64,000 nt of DNA from Chryseobacterium luteum (GTDB taxonomy: Bacteria; Bacteroidota; Bacteroidia; Flavobacteriales; Weeksellaceae): NCBI RefSeq assembly GCF_000737785.1, contig NZ_JPRO01000006.1, positions 1-64,000 on the forward strand. The letters are read 5' to 3'. This document shows, one piece after another, positions 1 through 7,382 of the stretch; the first letter of the stretch is position 1; every line of letters starts with the position of its first letter. The notes beneath the pieces are model-generated. The model had not been told where the DNA came from, searched no databases, and worked only from the letters and a program-made list of their open reading frames with translations. A program made the translations under genes and the position numbers.

Positions 1-1082
1 TGGGAGACAAAGGAGTGCTGGAAAACGCTGTTGAAAGCTTTCAAGTTTTGGAAACTAAAAAAGAAAACGGACTGATCATCTCACTGATCAACGGTGTTCC
101 GAAAGATGCCGGAGCTGTTTTCTATGCTAAAGTTGATGCTGCGGACAGAAAAAATTCTCAGGCTAACCACTCAGTAACCCACCTTTTACACGAGGCATTG
201 AGAGAGGTTTTGGGAACACATGTGGAACAGAAAAGTTCTTATGTAGGTCCTGACTATCTTCGTTTTGGCTTCTCTCACTTCAATAAAATGACGGAGGAAG
301 AGCTGGCTTTGGTAGAAGAAAAAGTCAACCACAAGATCAAGGAGAGCATTGCTTTGCAGGAGTTCAGAAATATTCCTATTCAGGAGGCTCTGGATAAAGG
401 AGCAATGGCTTTGTTTGGAGAGAAATATGGCAACAGTGTGAGAATGATCCAGTTTGGAAGCTCTAAGGAGCTTTGCGGAGGAACTCACGTAAAAAATACG
501 ATCGAGATCGGTCATTTCAAGATTCTTTCTGAAGGTTCAGAAGCAGCGGGAATCAGAAGAATTGAAGCCATTTCCGGTGATAAATCTGAGGAATATTTCA
601 GGAATTTAGAAAATCAGATTCACAAGCTTTCCCAGTTGCTGAAATCTAAGGACGTTGTAAGATCCATTGAGAAACTGATCGAAGAAAATGCCTCTTTAAA
701 ATCTGAAGTGGAAGCCTTTAAAAAGGAAAAAGCAAAAGGCGAGATCGGTGAATGGAAAAACGCTTACGAGCAGAAAGGAAACAAACAGTTACTGGTGAAG
801 AAAACTTCTCTGGATGCAGGTTCCGTTAAAGACATCGTATTCCAGCTGAAGAGAGAAATCCCGGCTTCGGTAACGATCATTCTTTCTGATGCAGACGGAA
901 AACCGATGATCACGGTTGGTGTTTCTGAAGATCTGGCAGGAGATTATCAGGCCGGAGCTATCGTAAAAGATCTGGCAAAAGAAATCCAGGGCGGCGGCGG
1001 CGGAAACCCGGGCTTTGCCACTGCAGGAGGTAAAAACCTTGATGGGTTGGAAAATGCATATCAGAAGGCTTTGAATATTTAA
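1..1082 (+). CDS. alaS: Alanyl-tRNA synthetase, C-terminal part (5' end outside window)
   Basis: Charges tRNA-Ala and edits mis-acylated Ser/Gly-tRNA in the cytoplasm. The frame is open from base 3, so the gene enters from the left and only about 360 C-terminal residues are visible; the aminoacylation domain is missing. Seen here: the editing-domain HxxxH in NHSVTHLLHE (near base 168), the matching CGGTH motif (near 475-490) that completes the zinc site, a coiled-coil stretch (about 600-770) and the glycine-rich DHHA1 end QGGGGGNPGF near 990-1015. These features and their order are characteristic of AlaRS. A GTG at base 15 is internal, not a start. Two hairpins follow the stop. Identification is secure; truncation is a window effect. 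Confidence 0.96.
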   Translation, partial: GDKGVLENAVESFQVLETKKENGLIISLINGVPKDAGAVFYAKVDAADRKNSQANHSVTHLLHEALREVLGTHVEQKSSYVGPDYLRFGFSHFNKMTEEELALVEEKVNHKIKESIALQEFRNIPIQEALDKGAMALFGEKYGNSVRMIQFGSSKELCGGTHVKNTIEIGHFKILSEGSEAAGIRRIEAISGDKSEEYFRNLENQIHKLSQLLKSKDVVRSIEKLIEENASLKSEVEAFKKEKAKGEIGEWKNAYEQKGNKQLLVKKTSLDAGSVKDIVFQLKREIPASVTIILSDADGKPMITVGVSEDLAGDYQAGAIVKDLAKEIQGGGGGNPGFATAGGKNLDGLENAYQKALNI

Positions 1083-1100
1083 TTAATTTCCAATAATATT

Positions 1101-1117
1101 ACCGCTTTTGCGGTTTC
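1101..1117 (+). terminator. Short hairpin with T-run after alaS
   Basis: ACCGC-TTTT-GCGGT followed by TT, 19 bases after the alaS stop codon. Stem of five pairs, so weak; probably works with the longer hairpin 40 bases further on. Confidence 0.45.
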
Positions 1118-1152
1118 TATAAGGATTTTATTATCCTATTTACGTTAAGCAA

Positions 1153-1180
1153 CAATCCCTTTCAGTTTTGAAAGGGATTG
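1153..1180. terminator. 12-bp perfect hairpin downstream of alaS
   Basis: CAATCCCTTTCA, loop GTTT, TGAAAGGGATTG. A perfect 12-bp stem but without a T-run directly after it. Could be a transcript-end stabiliser or part of the terminator of alaS. Confidence 0.5.
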
Positions 1181-1203
1181 TCTGTATTTGAAAGAATCCA
1201 TAC

Positions 1204-1562
1204 TCCCGTCACTTCGAGTAGATTTTTGAAAAAAATCGTATCGAGAAGTTTGTGATTCAAGAGTCATCTGTAGTTCACGGGTTCTCGATACATTTTTCTC
1301 CGCACAGCGGAGAAAAACACTCGAACTGACGGAGCGACCTTTGGTATAAGGTTAATAAGACGTCACTTCGAGTAGATTTTGAAAAAATCGTATCGAGAAG
1401 TTTGAACCTTTGGTATAAGGTGAATAAGTCGTCACTTCGAGTAGATTTTGAAAAAATCGTATCGAGAAGTTTGTGATTCATGAGTAATCTGTAGTTCACT
1501 GGTTCTCGATACATTTTTCTCCGCACAGCGGAGAAAAACACTCGAACTGACGAGATAAACTG
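1204..1562. repeat. REP-like inverted repeat cluster, left of GIY-YIG gene
   Basis: At least five repeat modules. Forward modules (about 44 bp, from TCACTTCGAGTAG to GTATCGAGAAG) start near 1207, 1360 and 1431. Reverse modules (TTCTCGATACA to CACTCGAACTGACG, with an inner CTCCGCACAGCGGAG stem) lie near 1283-1333 and 1502-1553. The reverse complement of one type shares the outer boxes of the other, so a forward/reverse pair can form a long bipartite hairpin, as in BIMEs. A linker containing TTTGGTATAAGGT recurs between modules. Open frames here are repeat-derived and not taken as genes. Confidence 0.85.
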
Positions 1563-1601
1563 ACGGAGCGAATTACAGAGATAAATGATACGAGAGATAA
1601 A

Positions 1602-1895
1602 TTATCTATCAAAATTCTTTTTCGCAAGATTAGGCAGGTCTTCATACCTTCCTTCAATTAATGCTAATTTTTTTGCCTGAGACCATTTCTTAATCTTTTT
1701 CTCAAAAGCAATCGCCTGTTCGATATCCATAAACTGACAAAAATAGACTAATTGTAACGGACGTCTTGAGAAGGTATAGGAACCAAAATATTTGCCGTCC
1801 TGATGTTCGTCAAAACGTTTGTAAACATTTTCGGTTACACCGGTATAATAGGTGTTATCCGAACAAAGTATTATGTAGACAAATGAAGTTTGCAT
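1602..1895 (-). CDS. GIY-YIG domain endonuclease (small, UPF0213-like)
   Basis: Single GIY-YIG nuclease domain of 97 residues, the usual size of the stand-alone UPF0213/YhbQ-like family, which is presumed to nick DNA. Motifs seen: VYIILCSDNTYYTG at residues 6-19 (the GIY...YIG strand pair), KRFDEH at 26-31 with the catalytic Arg, and the metal-binding Glu in IAFEKKIKKWS at 62-72. A basic helix follows (SQAKKLALIEG). It stands alone, with a REP-like cluster about 40 bases past its stop and another about 60 bases before its start. That context resembles REP-associated transposase genes and suggests a role in spreading or processing the repeats (inference). Fold confident; biological role unknown. 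Confidence 0.88.
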   Translation of the reverse strand: MQTSFVYIILCSDNTYYTGVTENVYKRFDEHQDGKYFGSYTFSRRPLQLVYFCQFMDIEQAIAFEKKIKKWSQAKKLALIEGRYEDLPNLAKKNFDR

Positions 1896-1958
1896 AGTTA
1901 AAGTTTAATAAAATTCATAAAATAGTTATTATCCACTTACATCTACTTGAAAAGTTTT

Positions 1959-2295
1959 TGAACGTCACTTCGAGTAGATTTTGAAGAAATCGTATCGAGA
2001 AGTTTGTGATTCAAGAGGCGTCTGTGGTTCATTGGTTCTCGATACATTTTTCTCCACTTCGTGGAGAAAAACACTCGAACTGACGGATCGACCTTTGGGA
2101 TAGGGTGAATAAGTCGTCACTTCGAGTAGATTTTGAAAAAATCGTATCGAGAAGTTTGTGATTCATGAAGCGTCTGTGGTTCATTGGTTCTCGATACATT
2201 TTTCTCCACTTCGCGAGTCCTCTGTAGTTCACGGGTTCTCGATACATTTTTCTCCACTGCGCGGAGAAAAACACTCGAACTGACGGAGGGAGCTG
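1959..2295. repeat. REP-like inverted repeat cluster, right of GIY-YIG gene
   Basis: Same family as the cluster at 1204-1562. Forward modules near 1963 and 2115; reverse modules near 2036-2085, 2189 (broken off after CTCCACTTCGCGAG) and 2238-2285. Inner stems differ between copies (CTCCACTTCGTGGAG versus CTCCACTGCGCGGAG), i.e. compensatory changes that keep pairing, which argues for selection on structure. The copy at 2189 is truncated by a second copy inserted or recombined into it. Confidence 0.85.
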
Positions 2296-2367
2296 ACGAT
2301 GTAAACATAATCTTACAAAAACAGATCTTTTTTTAAAAATGAAAGAAATTTTTTTAGGTCGGCTTAC

Positions 2368-3060
2368 TTACACCGGAGTTATGGGTGGAATTTCCGGCAG
2401 TCCGCTTGGTGTATCATAGATGATGTAGTCGTTGTATTTGGCTTCGTTGGTTTCATAGAAAATATCCTGACCGATGCCCGCGTATTTTGTGAGCAACCGG
2501 TAGAGTTTATTGAGTGCTTCTACACGGCCTTCGGCGGCTACATCCCGATCAGAAATGCCCTGAGCCTGAGCATCTATAGCAACATCCAGTATATCCCGTT
2601 GTGTGATAAGGGTGTTAATTTTGTCTGCGGTAAGACCTTCGTCAGAAAGTTGAGTGAGATATTTCTCTGCCGTAAGGCTCATGATTTTGGCGATGCGCAC
2701 AACCTCTGCATCGCTTTGCTGACTGATCAATGCATTGCCGAATTCCTTGTATTTGGCACTTTGCTGTCCGAAAACATTTTCTGCCATATTAAAAATACTG
2801 CGCATGGTTTTTTCCAGTGCTTTTCTGGCGGCATCTTTTTGTTCGGTGAGATTAATTTTGACGGCTTCCAGCTGTTCATCGTTCGGAAAGTTGTCTACCG
2901 TGTTACGTGCTTCCGCCAGTTCGGTCTTTTTTGCGGTGTTATAGCCACGGTCTGTAAATTCGGTAATATCTCTGTCGATCAAAGCGATGAATTCATCTGC
3001 CTTTTGTTTCAATACGGAATCTGCCAGTTTGAAATCGCGTGTTACCTGATTTTTTTTCAT
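2368..3060 (-). CDS. Hypothetical all-helical protein, 230 aa
   Basis: Not recognised. Predicted almost entirely helical and charged, with heptad-like spacing through residues 20-200, a short proline-rich tail (PSGLPEIPPITPV) and no signal peptide or membrane segment. Codon use and length look like a real gene, and the start ATG at 3060 begins MKKNQVTRDF. No operon partner: REP-like DNA lies downstream and a decayed repeat region upstream. A repeat-poor coiled-coil structural or scaffold protein is a guess only. Confidence 0.7.
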   Translation of the reverse strand: MKKNQVTRDFKLADSVLKQKADEFIALIDRDITEFTDRGYNTAKKTELAEARNTVDNFPNDEQLEAVKINLTEQKDAARKALEKTMRSIFNMAENVFGQQSAKYKEFGNALISQQSDAEVVRIAKIMSLTAEKYLTQLSDEGLTADKINTLITQRDILDVAIDAQAQGISDRDVAAEGRVEALNKLYRLLTKYAGIGQDIFYETNEAKYNDYIIYDTPSGLPEIPPITPV

Positions 3061-3126
3061 GATATTATTGTTTTTTGTGTTTAAAAAATTTGATTGAAGT
3101 CTATTTCATCTCGTTTGTTTAAATTA

Positions 3127-3360
3127 TTAACCGTTCCGAAAAGCCTGTAAAACTCTGAAATATAATAAATTGTACTTGATTGCTTCTGCGGAGTGGTTGA
3201 TCGGTTCTTCGGAGTAGTTGATGGTCTCTTCTGAGCGGTTGATCGCCTAAACGAAGCGGTTGAACGTCCTAACGGAGTGCCTGTGTGTCTTAACTGAACA
3301 CCTGAATGCTGTCTCTAATCGGTTGAAGCGGTTATCAAACTACTTGAACGATCTTACGGA
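3127..3360 (-). pseudogene. Relic of a heptapeptide-repeat coding frame
   Basis: Read on the minus strand this stretch keeps one frame with a 21-base period: units such as SEETINY, SEEPINH, SAEAIKY, preceded by more decayed units (LETAFRC, SVKTHRH, SVRTFNR). The frame ends ...FRVLQAFRNG then stop at 3127-3129. It carries in-frame stops at 3247-3249 and further upstream and has no start codon. At DNA level it is an imperfect 21-bp tandem array (about nine units with cores like CGGAGTGGTTGATCG). Best read as the remains of a short-repeat protein; the intact relative is not known to me. Confidence 0.5.
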
Positions 3361-3380
3361 ATGTTTTACCGGTTTTTAAG

Positions 3381-3701
3381 ATCATTAATTTGTTTTAGAA
3401 GTTGAATCCAGTGGTGCCAGAAGCCTTCGCATGAACTGCGTGGTCATTTTTAAATATCATCATTTTGTTTTTTGTGGTTGTTAAAACAAATATAAAATAT
3501 TTTTGAATAGAATGGGATTGGAATTTTAATTTTTTAATGGGAAAACCTCGCGAAGGGCAAGGTTTTGTATATTGACAACCACACAATGCAAGCTGCGGCA
3601 GAACTGTTTTTCACCTGCTTAAAAGGAGCATTAAAGTGGGTTTTGAGTGGAAATAAGAAATATTTTTCTGTTAATTTTTTAGAGAAAAATATCCCCTGAA
3701 T
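3381..3701. other. Intergenic stretch without a supported gene
   Basis: About 320 bases between the repeat relic and the XRE gene. A 22-codon minus-strand frame (3395-3463, starting MMIFKND) exists but has no supporting signal. An imperfect GC hairpin lies near 3541-3565. Nothing else convincing seen. Confidence 0.4.
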
Positions 3702-4109
3702 TTATTTATTTTTGATCAGATCTTCAAGCCTGGACATCATGTCGTCTTTTTCTTTCAGCATTCTTTCGTAGAGTGCAATTTTTTCTTCGTGTAGTTTTAA
3801 TAAATGATCAATCGGTTGAAATATTGGGTTATGATTGTATACAGCTCCATTATCATTATTTGTGATTGTATTTGCAATAATATTTATTGCAGCTTGTTCA
3901 TCGAAATTTTTGAAAGCTTCAACAGGAACTTTAATTACCTCAGATATTTTCTGAAGCAAAGCATCTTCGATGATTTCTTTTTGTTCGAGTAAAGAGATTT
4001 TCTTCTGGTTCCAGTCGTCACCCAATTCAAAAGCCAAAGCTTCCTGCTTGATGCCCAACATTTCTCTGAATCTTTTTACGTTTCTTCCCTGATGTATTTT
4101 CTGTTCCAT
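3702..4109 (-). CDS. XRE-family helix-turn-helix regulator with C-terminal coiled coil
   Basis: DNA-binding protein of 135 residues. Residues 9-70 form an XRE/Cro-type HTH (NVKRFREMLGIKQEALAFEL ... KKISLLEQKEIIEDALLQKI), followed by VPVEAFKNF typical of this fold. Residues 80-100 are an Asn-rich linker and 105-135 a charged coiled coil (HEEKIALYERMLKEKDDMM), probably for dimerisation. This architecture is common among stand-alone flavobacterial regulators. It sits between the repeat-rich region and the cassette-like run, so it could control either. No target site identified. The start ATG at 4109 gives the full HTH; an upstream-extended frame has no merit. Confidence 0.85.
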   Translation of the reverse strand: MEQKIHQGRNVKRFREMLGIKQEALAFELGDDWNQKKISLLEQKEIIEDALLQKISEVIKVPVEAFKNFDEQAAINIIANTITNNDNGAVYNHNPIFQPIDHLLKLHEEKIALYERMLKEKDDMMSRLEDLIKNK

Positions 4110-4330
4110 TTGTAGTTTTTTTGAAGTCTGAATTTAAAATTTGAGTAGTAAAGATAAAAAATTATGGTGGATTGGGAAATTTTGCCAGCAGATAACTGAT
4201 CGTATTGATTGATGGTGCAGGAATATTGCTCGTTCCTATTTACACAAACATAAGGGCGGCAACGTTGCAAGAACAAAGTTCATTTTTGTGTCTTTTATAT
4301 TATTTGGCTGTGTTGTTGTGTGCTTGCTGA

Positions 4331-4460
4331 AGCGGTTTACAACTTGGCGATGGTGGGGCAATCGAAGCATAAATCTTCAATTTGCACAAATGTTCAATTG
4401 AAGAACCGTTGAATTTTGCAGTTCAGCACACCTGATGCAAAGCCCTTATTATGTGCTGTA
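4331..4460 (-). repeat. attC-like inverted repeat A
   Basis: Read on the minus strand it begins GCACATAATAAGGGCTTTGC about 60 bases after the stop of the broken lipoprotein gene and runs to CATCGCCAAGTTG. It has an internal hairpin CTTCAATT...AATTGAAG (4375-4403) and strong similarity to sites B and C. The far arm is altered (no CCCCGAAACGTTATG), so the site is decayed or recombinant. See finding on cassette-like DNA. Confidence 0.5.
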
Positions 4461-4519
4461 CTTTTATTCATTCTGTTTTGTCAATATTATTTTGTTGCCA
4501 ATTTTAGAAATTAAGTAAA

Positions 4520-4926
4520 CTAAATCTTTTTTTTTCTAATCTCAGTTGGTTTTTTCCATTCTTCAGAATAGGTAACAGAGTCAACAGAAATGCTTACTTT
4601 ATCTTTGTCAAAGAATTCGTACTTTCCAGCTACTGTCGTAAAGTTGTCATTTCCACAAAATGCAGTATATCTGCTATTAAAATTCATTTTTTTGTCTGAA
4701 AAACTGGTCAGATTTCCTGCAAATTTCCTTTTAATAAATTTTGTGGAGTAAATTTTTCCGCATTTTGGTCAAATCCTAAAATATCATTGGTTTCCCATAT
4801 TTCATTTTCTATTTCATTTTTATAAATATTTTTCACGCTCATGTTCCGTTGTGCTTTTCCGTTGCACGAAATAATAAATAAAACCAAAATCGATAAAGTA
4901 AGAGTTATTAATTTATTTATTTTCAT
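4520..4926 (-). pseudogene. Frameshifted small lipoprotein gene
   Basis: Start at 4926 gives MKINKLITLTLSILVLFIIS followed by Cys, a lipoprotein signal, then residues to about DQNAEKF. After that the frame runs into a stop at 4708, while the neighbouring frame continues as ...KFAGNLTSFSDKKMNFNSRY ... to a stop at 4520-4522. Joining the two frames with a one-base shift near 4735-4750 gives one protein of about 135 residues with an alternating polar/apolar pattern, perhaps a small beta barrel or lipocalin-like fold. Function unknown. It lies between attC-like sites A and B like a cassette gene. Confidence 0.6.
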
Positions 4927-4961
4927 AGTGATTGTCTTTGAGTTTTTGGTTTTTGTAGTAT

Positions 4962-5079
4962 AGCACATAACGTTTCGGGGATTGCCGAAAGCGGGGATTT
5001 TTAGCACTAAAGTTCAATCGAAAACTACCGTTGAACTTTGCAGTTTCTCCCCACTATTGCAAAACCCTTGTTATGCCTG
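4962..5079 (-). repeat. attC-like inverted repeat B
   Basis: Minus strand: GGCATAACAAGGGTTTTGC (from 5077) immediately after the stop of the 188-aa gene, ending CCCCGAAACGTTATGTGC. Outer arms pair imperfectly (CATAAC/GTTATG, TTGC/GCAA, GGGG/CCCC), with an inner perfect 9-bp stem AAAGTTCAA/TTGAACTTT. Size (about 118 bp) and box layout fit integron attC sites in their large variant. Confidence 0.55.
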
Positions 5080-5646
5080 TTATTTTTTCGTCCATTGTAA
5101 TTCAATATATTTCGTACAGTCGTTTTTCATATCTTCAAAACAGTCAAGTAAAATTGCTGAACCGCCATCTTCTACAACCTTCTTAACTACTTCATAAGTT
5201 TCTTCTGCACCTTTTGGGTCTTGTCCAACTACGTCAAAAACAATGTTATTTGTTTTAGAAAGCGTTGCATATAAAGTTAACAATCGTCTTGGATTTCCAG
5301 CAAGTGTATTAACTTTCGTCTTTTCGTTAATCCATTCTATTTCATAAATTTTTGTCGCAAAAGGGCTCTCAAAATTTGCATTACATCTTAAATATTCCCC
5401 AACAGTTACAGGATAAAAAAGTCGTCTCAGTTTTGGTTCAATAAAATGGTCAACAAATGTCAAGTTCTTATGTACCACAACATTTTCGTTCTTTGTTTTA
5501 CCAGAAAAAATATCCTTTAGAAACATTTCTGTATCATAAAAATGCTGTCCGTTGAATAAGTACAAAACAACAATTTCTCCTTCGTTCAAGTCAAACTGTG
5601 GAATGTAAAAAGTATCTGTCTTAATTCCTTTATTTTCAATTAGCAT
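5080..5646 (-). CDS. ABC-ATPase-like protein lacking intact Walker motifs
   Basis: 188 residues, function not recognised at first sight. The order of segments follows an ABC ATPase: GEIVVLYLFNGQHFYDTEMF (about 24-43) where Walker A should be but with no GxxGxGKT; TVGEYL at about 103-108; NTLAGNPRRLLTLYATLSKT (about 134-153), matching the LSGGxxRR signature helix; NIVFDVVGQDPKGAEETYEV at the Walker B/D-loop position, with Asp kept but the catalytic Glu replaced by Val; and GGSAILLD before the end, where the H-loop His is absent. So it reads as an ABC fold that has lost ATP binding and hydrolysis (inference). It is cassette-like, with attC-like sites on both sides and its stop directly on site B. 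Confidence 0.65.
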   Translation of the reverse strand: MLIENKGIKTDTFYIPQFDLNEGEIVVLYLFNGQHFYDTEMFLKDIFSGKTKNENVVVHKNLTFVDHFIEPKLRRLFYPVTVGEYLRCNANFESPFATKIYEIEWINEKTKVNTLAGNPRRLLTLYATLSKTNNIVFDVVGQDPKGAEETYEVVKKVVEDGGSAILLDCFEDMKNDCTKYIELQWTKK

Positions 5647-5663
5647 TCTTTCGGTTTATAATT

Positions 5664-5798
5664 GGGCATAACGTTTCGGGGCTTGGCGATGGTGGGTAAT
5701 CGAAGCACAAATCTTCAATTTAGCAAAAAAATATATTTGAAAGACTGACCCTGGTTTTAGCACTGGATCCGCCATTTTGTCAAAATACTGTTAGTGGC
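5664..5798 (-). repeat. attC-like inverted repeat C
   Basis: Minus strand: GCCACTAACAGTATTTTGAC just after the MarR gene stop, ending CGCCAAGCCCCGAAACGTTATGCC-type sequence before the start of the 188-aa gene. The downstream arm is nearly identical to site B; the upstream arm is different, as expected when integron cassettes bring their own half sites. Confidence 0.5.
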
Positions 5799-5803
5799 TG
5801 GCT

Positions 5804-6259
5804 TTATTTTCCACCTAGTAAAGTTAATAAATTCTTATTCAATTCTGTTGTCTTGTTACCAAGTAAAGAGAAAAACTCTGTGTCAAACTTCTCAACGGTT
5901 ACAACCGCTTTTTTAATTATTTTTTTTCCTTCCTCTGTTAAACCAACAGTTTTGGCTCTTGTGTCCGTCAAATGTTCTTGTCGTTGAATAAAACCCTTTT
6001 GTTGAAGTGTTCTCAAAACTGTTGAAGTTGTCATTGGGTCAATTTTAGTGTGGTTTGATAAAACTACCTGTGTTATTTCTTGTCTGTGTATTGCCAACCA
6101 ATGAATACTTGCCAATAAAACATATTGAGAATGTGTAAGTCCGTAATTTTCTAATGCTTTCTTAATTTCCCGTTGCCAAAGATTGGTTACTTGCCATAAT
6201 AAAAAACCCGAACTTTCTTCTGGTTTTTCTACACTAAATGTATTGTCCTTTGATTTCAT
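5804..6259 (-). CDS. MarR-family transcriptional regulator
   Basis: 151 residues, the normal MarR length. A winged helix is visible: LTHSQYVLLASIHWLAIHR (about 40-58), recognition-helix region KIDPMTTSTVLRTLQQKGF (about 73-91), wing QRQEHLTDTRAKTVGLTEEG (about 93-112) with the conserved DxRxxxxxLTxxG pattern, then dimerisation helices. Probably a ligand-responsive repressor of its own operon. It is the last gene of a three-gene unit with SRPBCC and EVE proteins, its start overlapping the preceding stop by 26 bases. attC-like site C follows the stop. Confidence 0.9.
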   Translation of the reverse strand: MKSKDNTFSVEKPEESSGFLLWQVTNLWQREIKKALENYGLTHSQYVLLASIHWLAIHRQEITQVVLSNHTKIDPMTTSTVLRTLQQKGFIQRQEHLTDTRAKTVGLTEEGKKIIKKAVVTVEKFDTEFFSLLGNKTTELNKNLLTLLGGK

Positions 6260-6680
6260 GTTGTAGCATTTTAGAAATTATTAGATTGAAGTCATTTTCT
6301 TTGATTTCAAAGAAACCATAGCGGAATGGATAACCCCAGGATTTTTTGTCTGGGATAAATTCAAGGTCATTAATCAATGGAATAATAGAACTTTCTACAC
6401 TTTCCATAAATTTAATGTTTCTTCTGTATGGTTTAAAATTATCGGTCATTTCATATTGATAAACATGGTCATCTATTACTTGTCCAATTGCAGTAAATGC
6501 CTGACATTTTTCATTTCCTTCCATTGTAATTTTTGAAGAATATACTATTAAATAATCGCCTTTCTTCATTCTTTTTAATGGTGCTTGTTTTCCTTGGCAA
6601 ACCTGCATAAAACCACCTGCAACTCCACGGAGTGTATGTTCTTTGGAAACAGTGGCTATCCAATATTTTGTAGATTTCAT
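6234..6680 (-). CDS. EVE domain-containing protein
   Basis: 148 residues. The first 130 form an EVE domain of the UPF0310 type: KYWIATVSKEHTLRGVAGGF at the N-terminus, APLKRMKKGDYLIVYSSK (about 33-50), AFTAIGQVIDD (about 61-71) and FFEIKENDF near the C-terminus. EVE domains belong to the PUA-like fold and bind modified bases in DNA or RNA; some act beside restriction or defence genes. Start overlaps the SRPBCC stop by four bases (ATGA), so the genes are translationally coupled. No restriction gene is nearby, so the target is unknown. Confidence 0.88.
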   Translation of the reverse strand: MKSTKYWIATVSKEHTLRGVAGGFMQVCQGKQAPLKRMKKGDYLIVYSSKITMEGNEKCQAFTAIGQVIDDHVYQYEMTDNFKPYRRNIKFMESVESSIIPLINDLEFIPDKKSWGYPFRYGFFEIKENDFNLIISKMLQHEIKGQYI

Positions 6681-7096
6681 AGTTTTGAAGCAGCTTTAAT
6701 TTGCATTTGCATATCATGTGGTAAAGTATCAACAATTTTCTGAGCGACGATTTTACGCCATAAAAACCCTAAAATTCCTGTTACAGATATTGTATTTGTG
6801 ATTTTTAAACCTTGTGGCGTTTCTTCAAAAGTATGGTTGTCAAACATTTTAGCCAACGGGAATTTTGTAACATCAAGAAATGATTTATTCTCAACAGTTT
6901 CCAATAATTCTACTTTTACATTTGGTCCACCTTTGGGTCTTAATGTAAAGAAATTACCTTTTTCAAATTTACCTTCCATTTTTGCAAATTCTATTCCTTC
7001 GTCCCAGGTGTGCCAATTATTAACATCAATAAAAAGTTTCCACATTTGTTCTTTTGTAACTTCTTTCGTTACGATTGAATGAGATTTAGTCCACAT
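6677..7096 (-). CDS. SRPBCC-family (polyketide cyclase/START-like) protein
   Basis: 139 residues, a single START-like helix-grip fold that binds small hydrophobic ligands. Typical features: SHSIVTKEVTKEQMWKLFID then NNWHTWDEGIEFAKMEG at the N-terminus, FTLRPKGGPNVKVELLETVE in the middle, and the long C-terminal helix KIVDTLPHDMQMQIKAA. First gene of the SRPBCC-EVE-MarR unit. A palindromic, attC-like element lies about 100 bases upstream. Ligand unknown; a MarR repressor downstream suggests induction by a small molecule (inference). Confidence 0.87.
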   Translation of the reverse strand: MWTKSHSIVTKEVTKEQMWKLFIDVNNWHTWDEGIEFAKMEGKFEKGNFFTLRPKGGPNVKVELLETVENKSFLDVTKFPLAKMFDNHTFEETPQGLKITNTISVTGILGFLWRKIVAQKIVDTLPHDMQMQIKAASKL

Positions 7097-7195
7097 ATTT
7101 TTTTATTTTATTACAAAGTGTAAATATAATAAGTTTACATATAATATGCGAATTTATTTTTTTCCATTCAAGTTAATTTCCGTGAGTTTTGTCTG

Positions 7196-7264
7196 TCGTT
7201 ATAAAATGCCTGCTAACTTTTGGATTGGCGCATTGCATCAATCCAAACTATTATTTCGTTAAAA
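7196..7264. repeat. attC-like element D (upstream border of the cassette-like run)
   Basis: Contains CGTTATAAAATGCC, GCTAAC, a perfect hairpin TTTGGATTG (7219-7227) / CAATCCAAA (7239-7247) with an 11-base loop, then CGTTAAA. The GCTAAC and CGTTAAA boxes at the arm ends match the loose R-box pattern of integron sites. Sequence differs from A-C. Confidence 0.4.
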
Positions 7265-7329
7265 ATAAATAATTATCCATAGACAAATCAGTTTTATTTC
7301 AAACCTAAATGAAAAATGCTAAAAATCTA

Positions 7330-7382
7330 CCGTTCTCGATACAAAATTATTCTTCTAATAATTTTTACTCGAACTGACGGAG
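7330..7382 (-). repeat. Single REP-like reverse module
   Basis: TTCTCGATACAAAATTATT...ACTCGAACTGACGGAGG: the same outer boxes as the reverse modules at 1283-2285 but with a different AT-rich inner stem (AAAATTATT/AATAATTTTT). A solitary copy 5 kb from the cluster. Confidence 0.75.

Noticed and set aside
1275..1541. Open frame on the minus strand through the repeat cluster
   Set aside because: The translation is repeated (KLLDTIFSKSTRSD) because the DNA is repeated; no start context and no gene-like codon use.
1204..2295. CRISPR array
   Set aside because: Repeats are irregularly spaced, in both orientations and without unique spacers of uniform length; no cas genes.
2029..2308. Two minus-strand frames in the right repeat cluster
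   Set aside because: They are the same REP-like modules read in different frames.
3395..3463. 22-codon peptide starting MMIFKND
   Set aside because: No promoter, homology or conserved spacing; considered as a bacteriocin-like precursor but unsupported.
4076..4276. 66-codon frame overlapping the XRE start
   Set aside because: Overlaps the 5' end of the XRE gene in another frame and runs into intergenic DNA; composition not coding.
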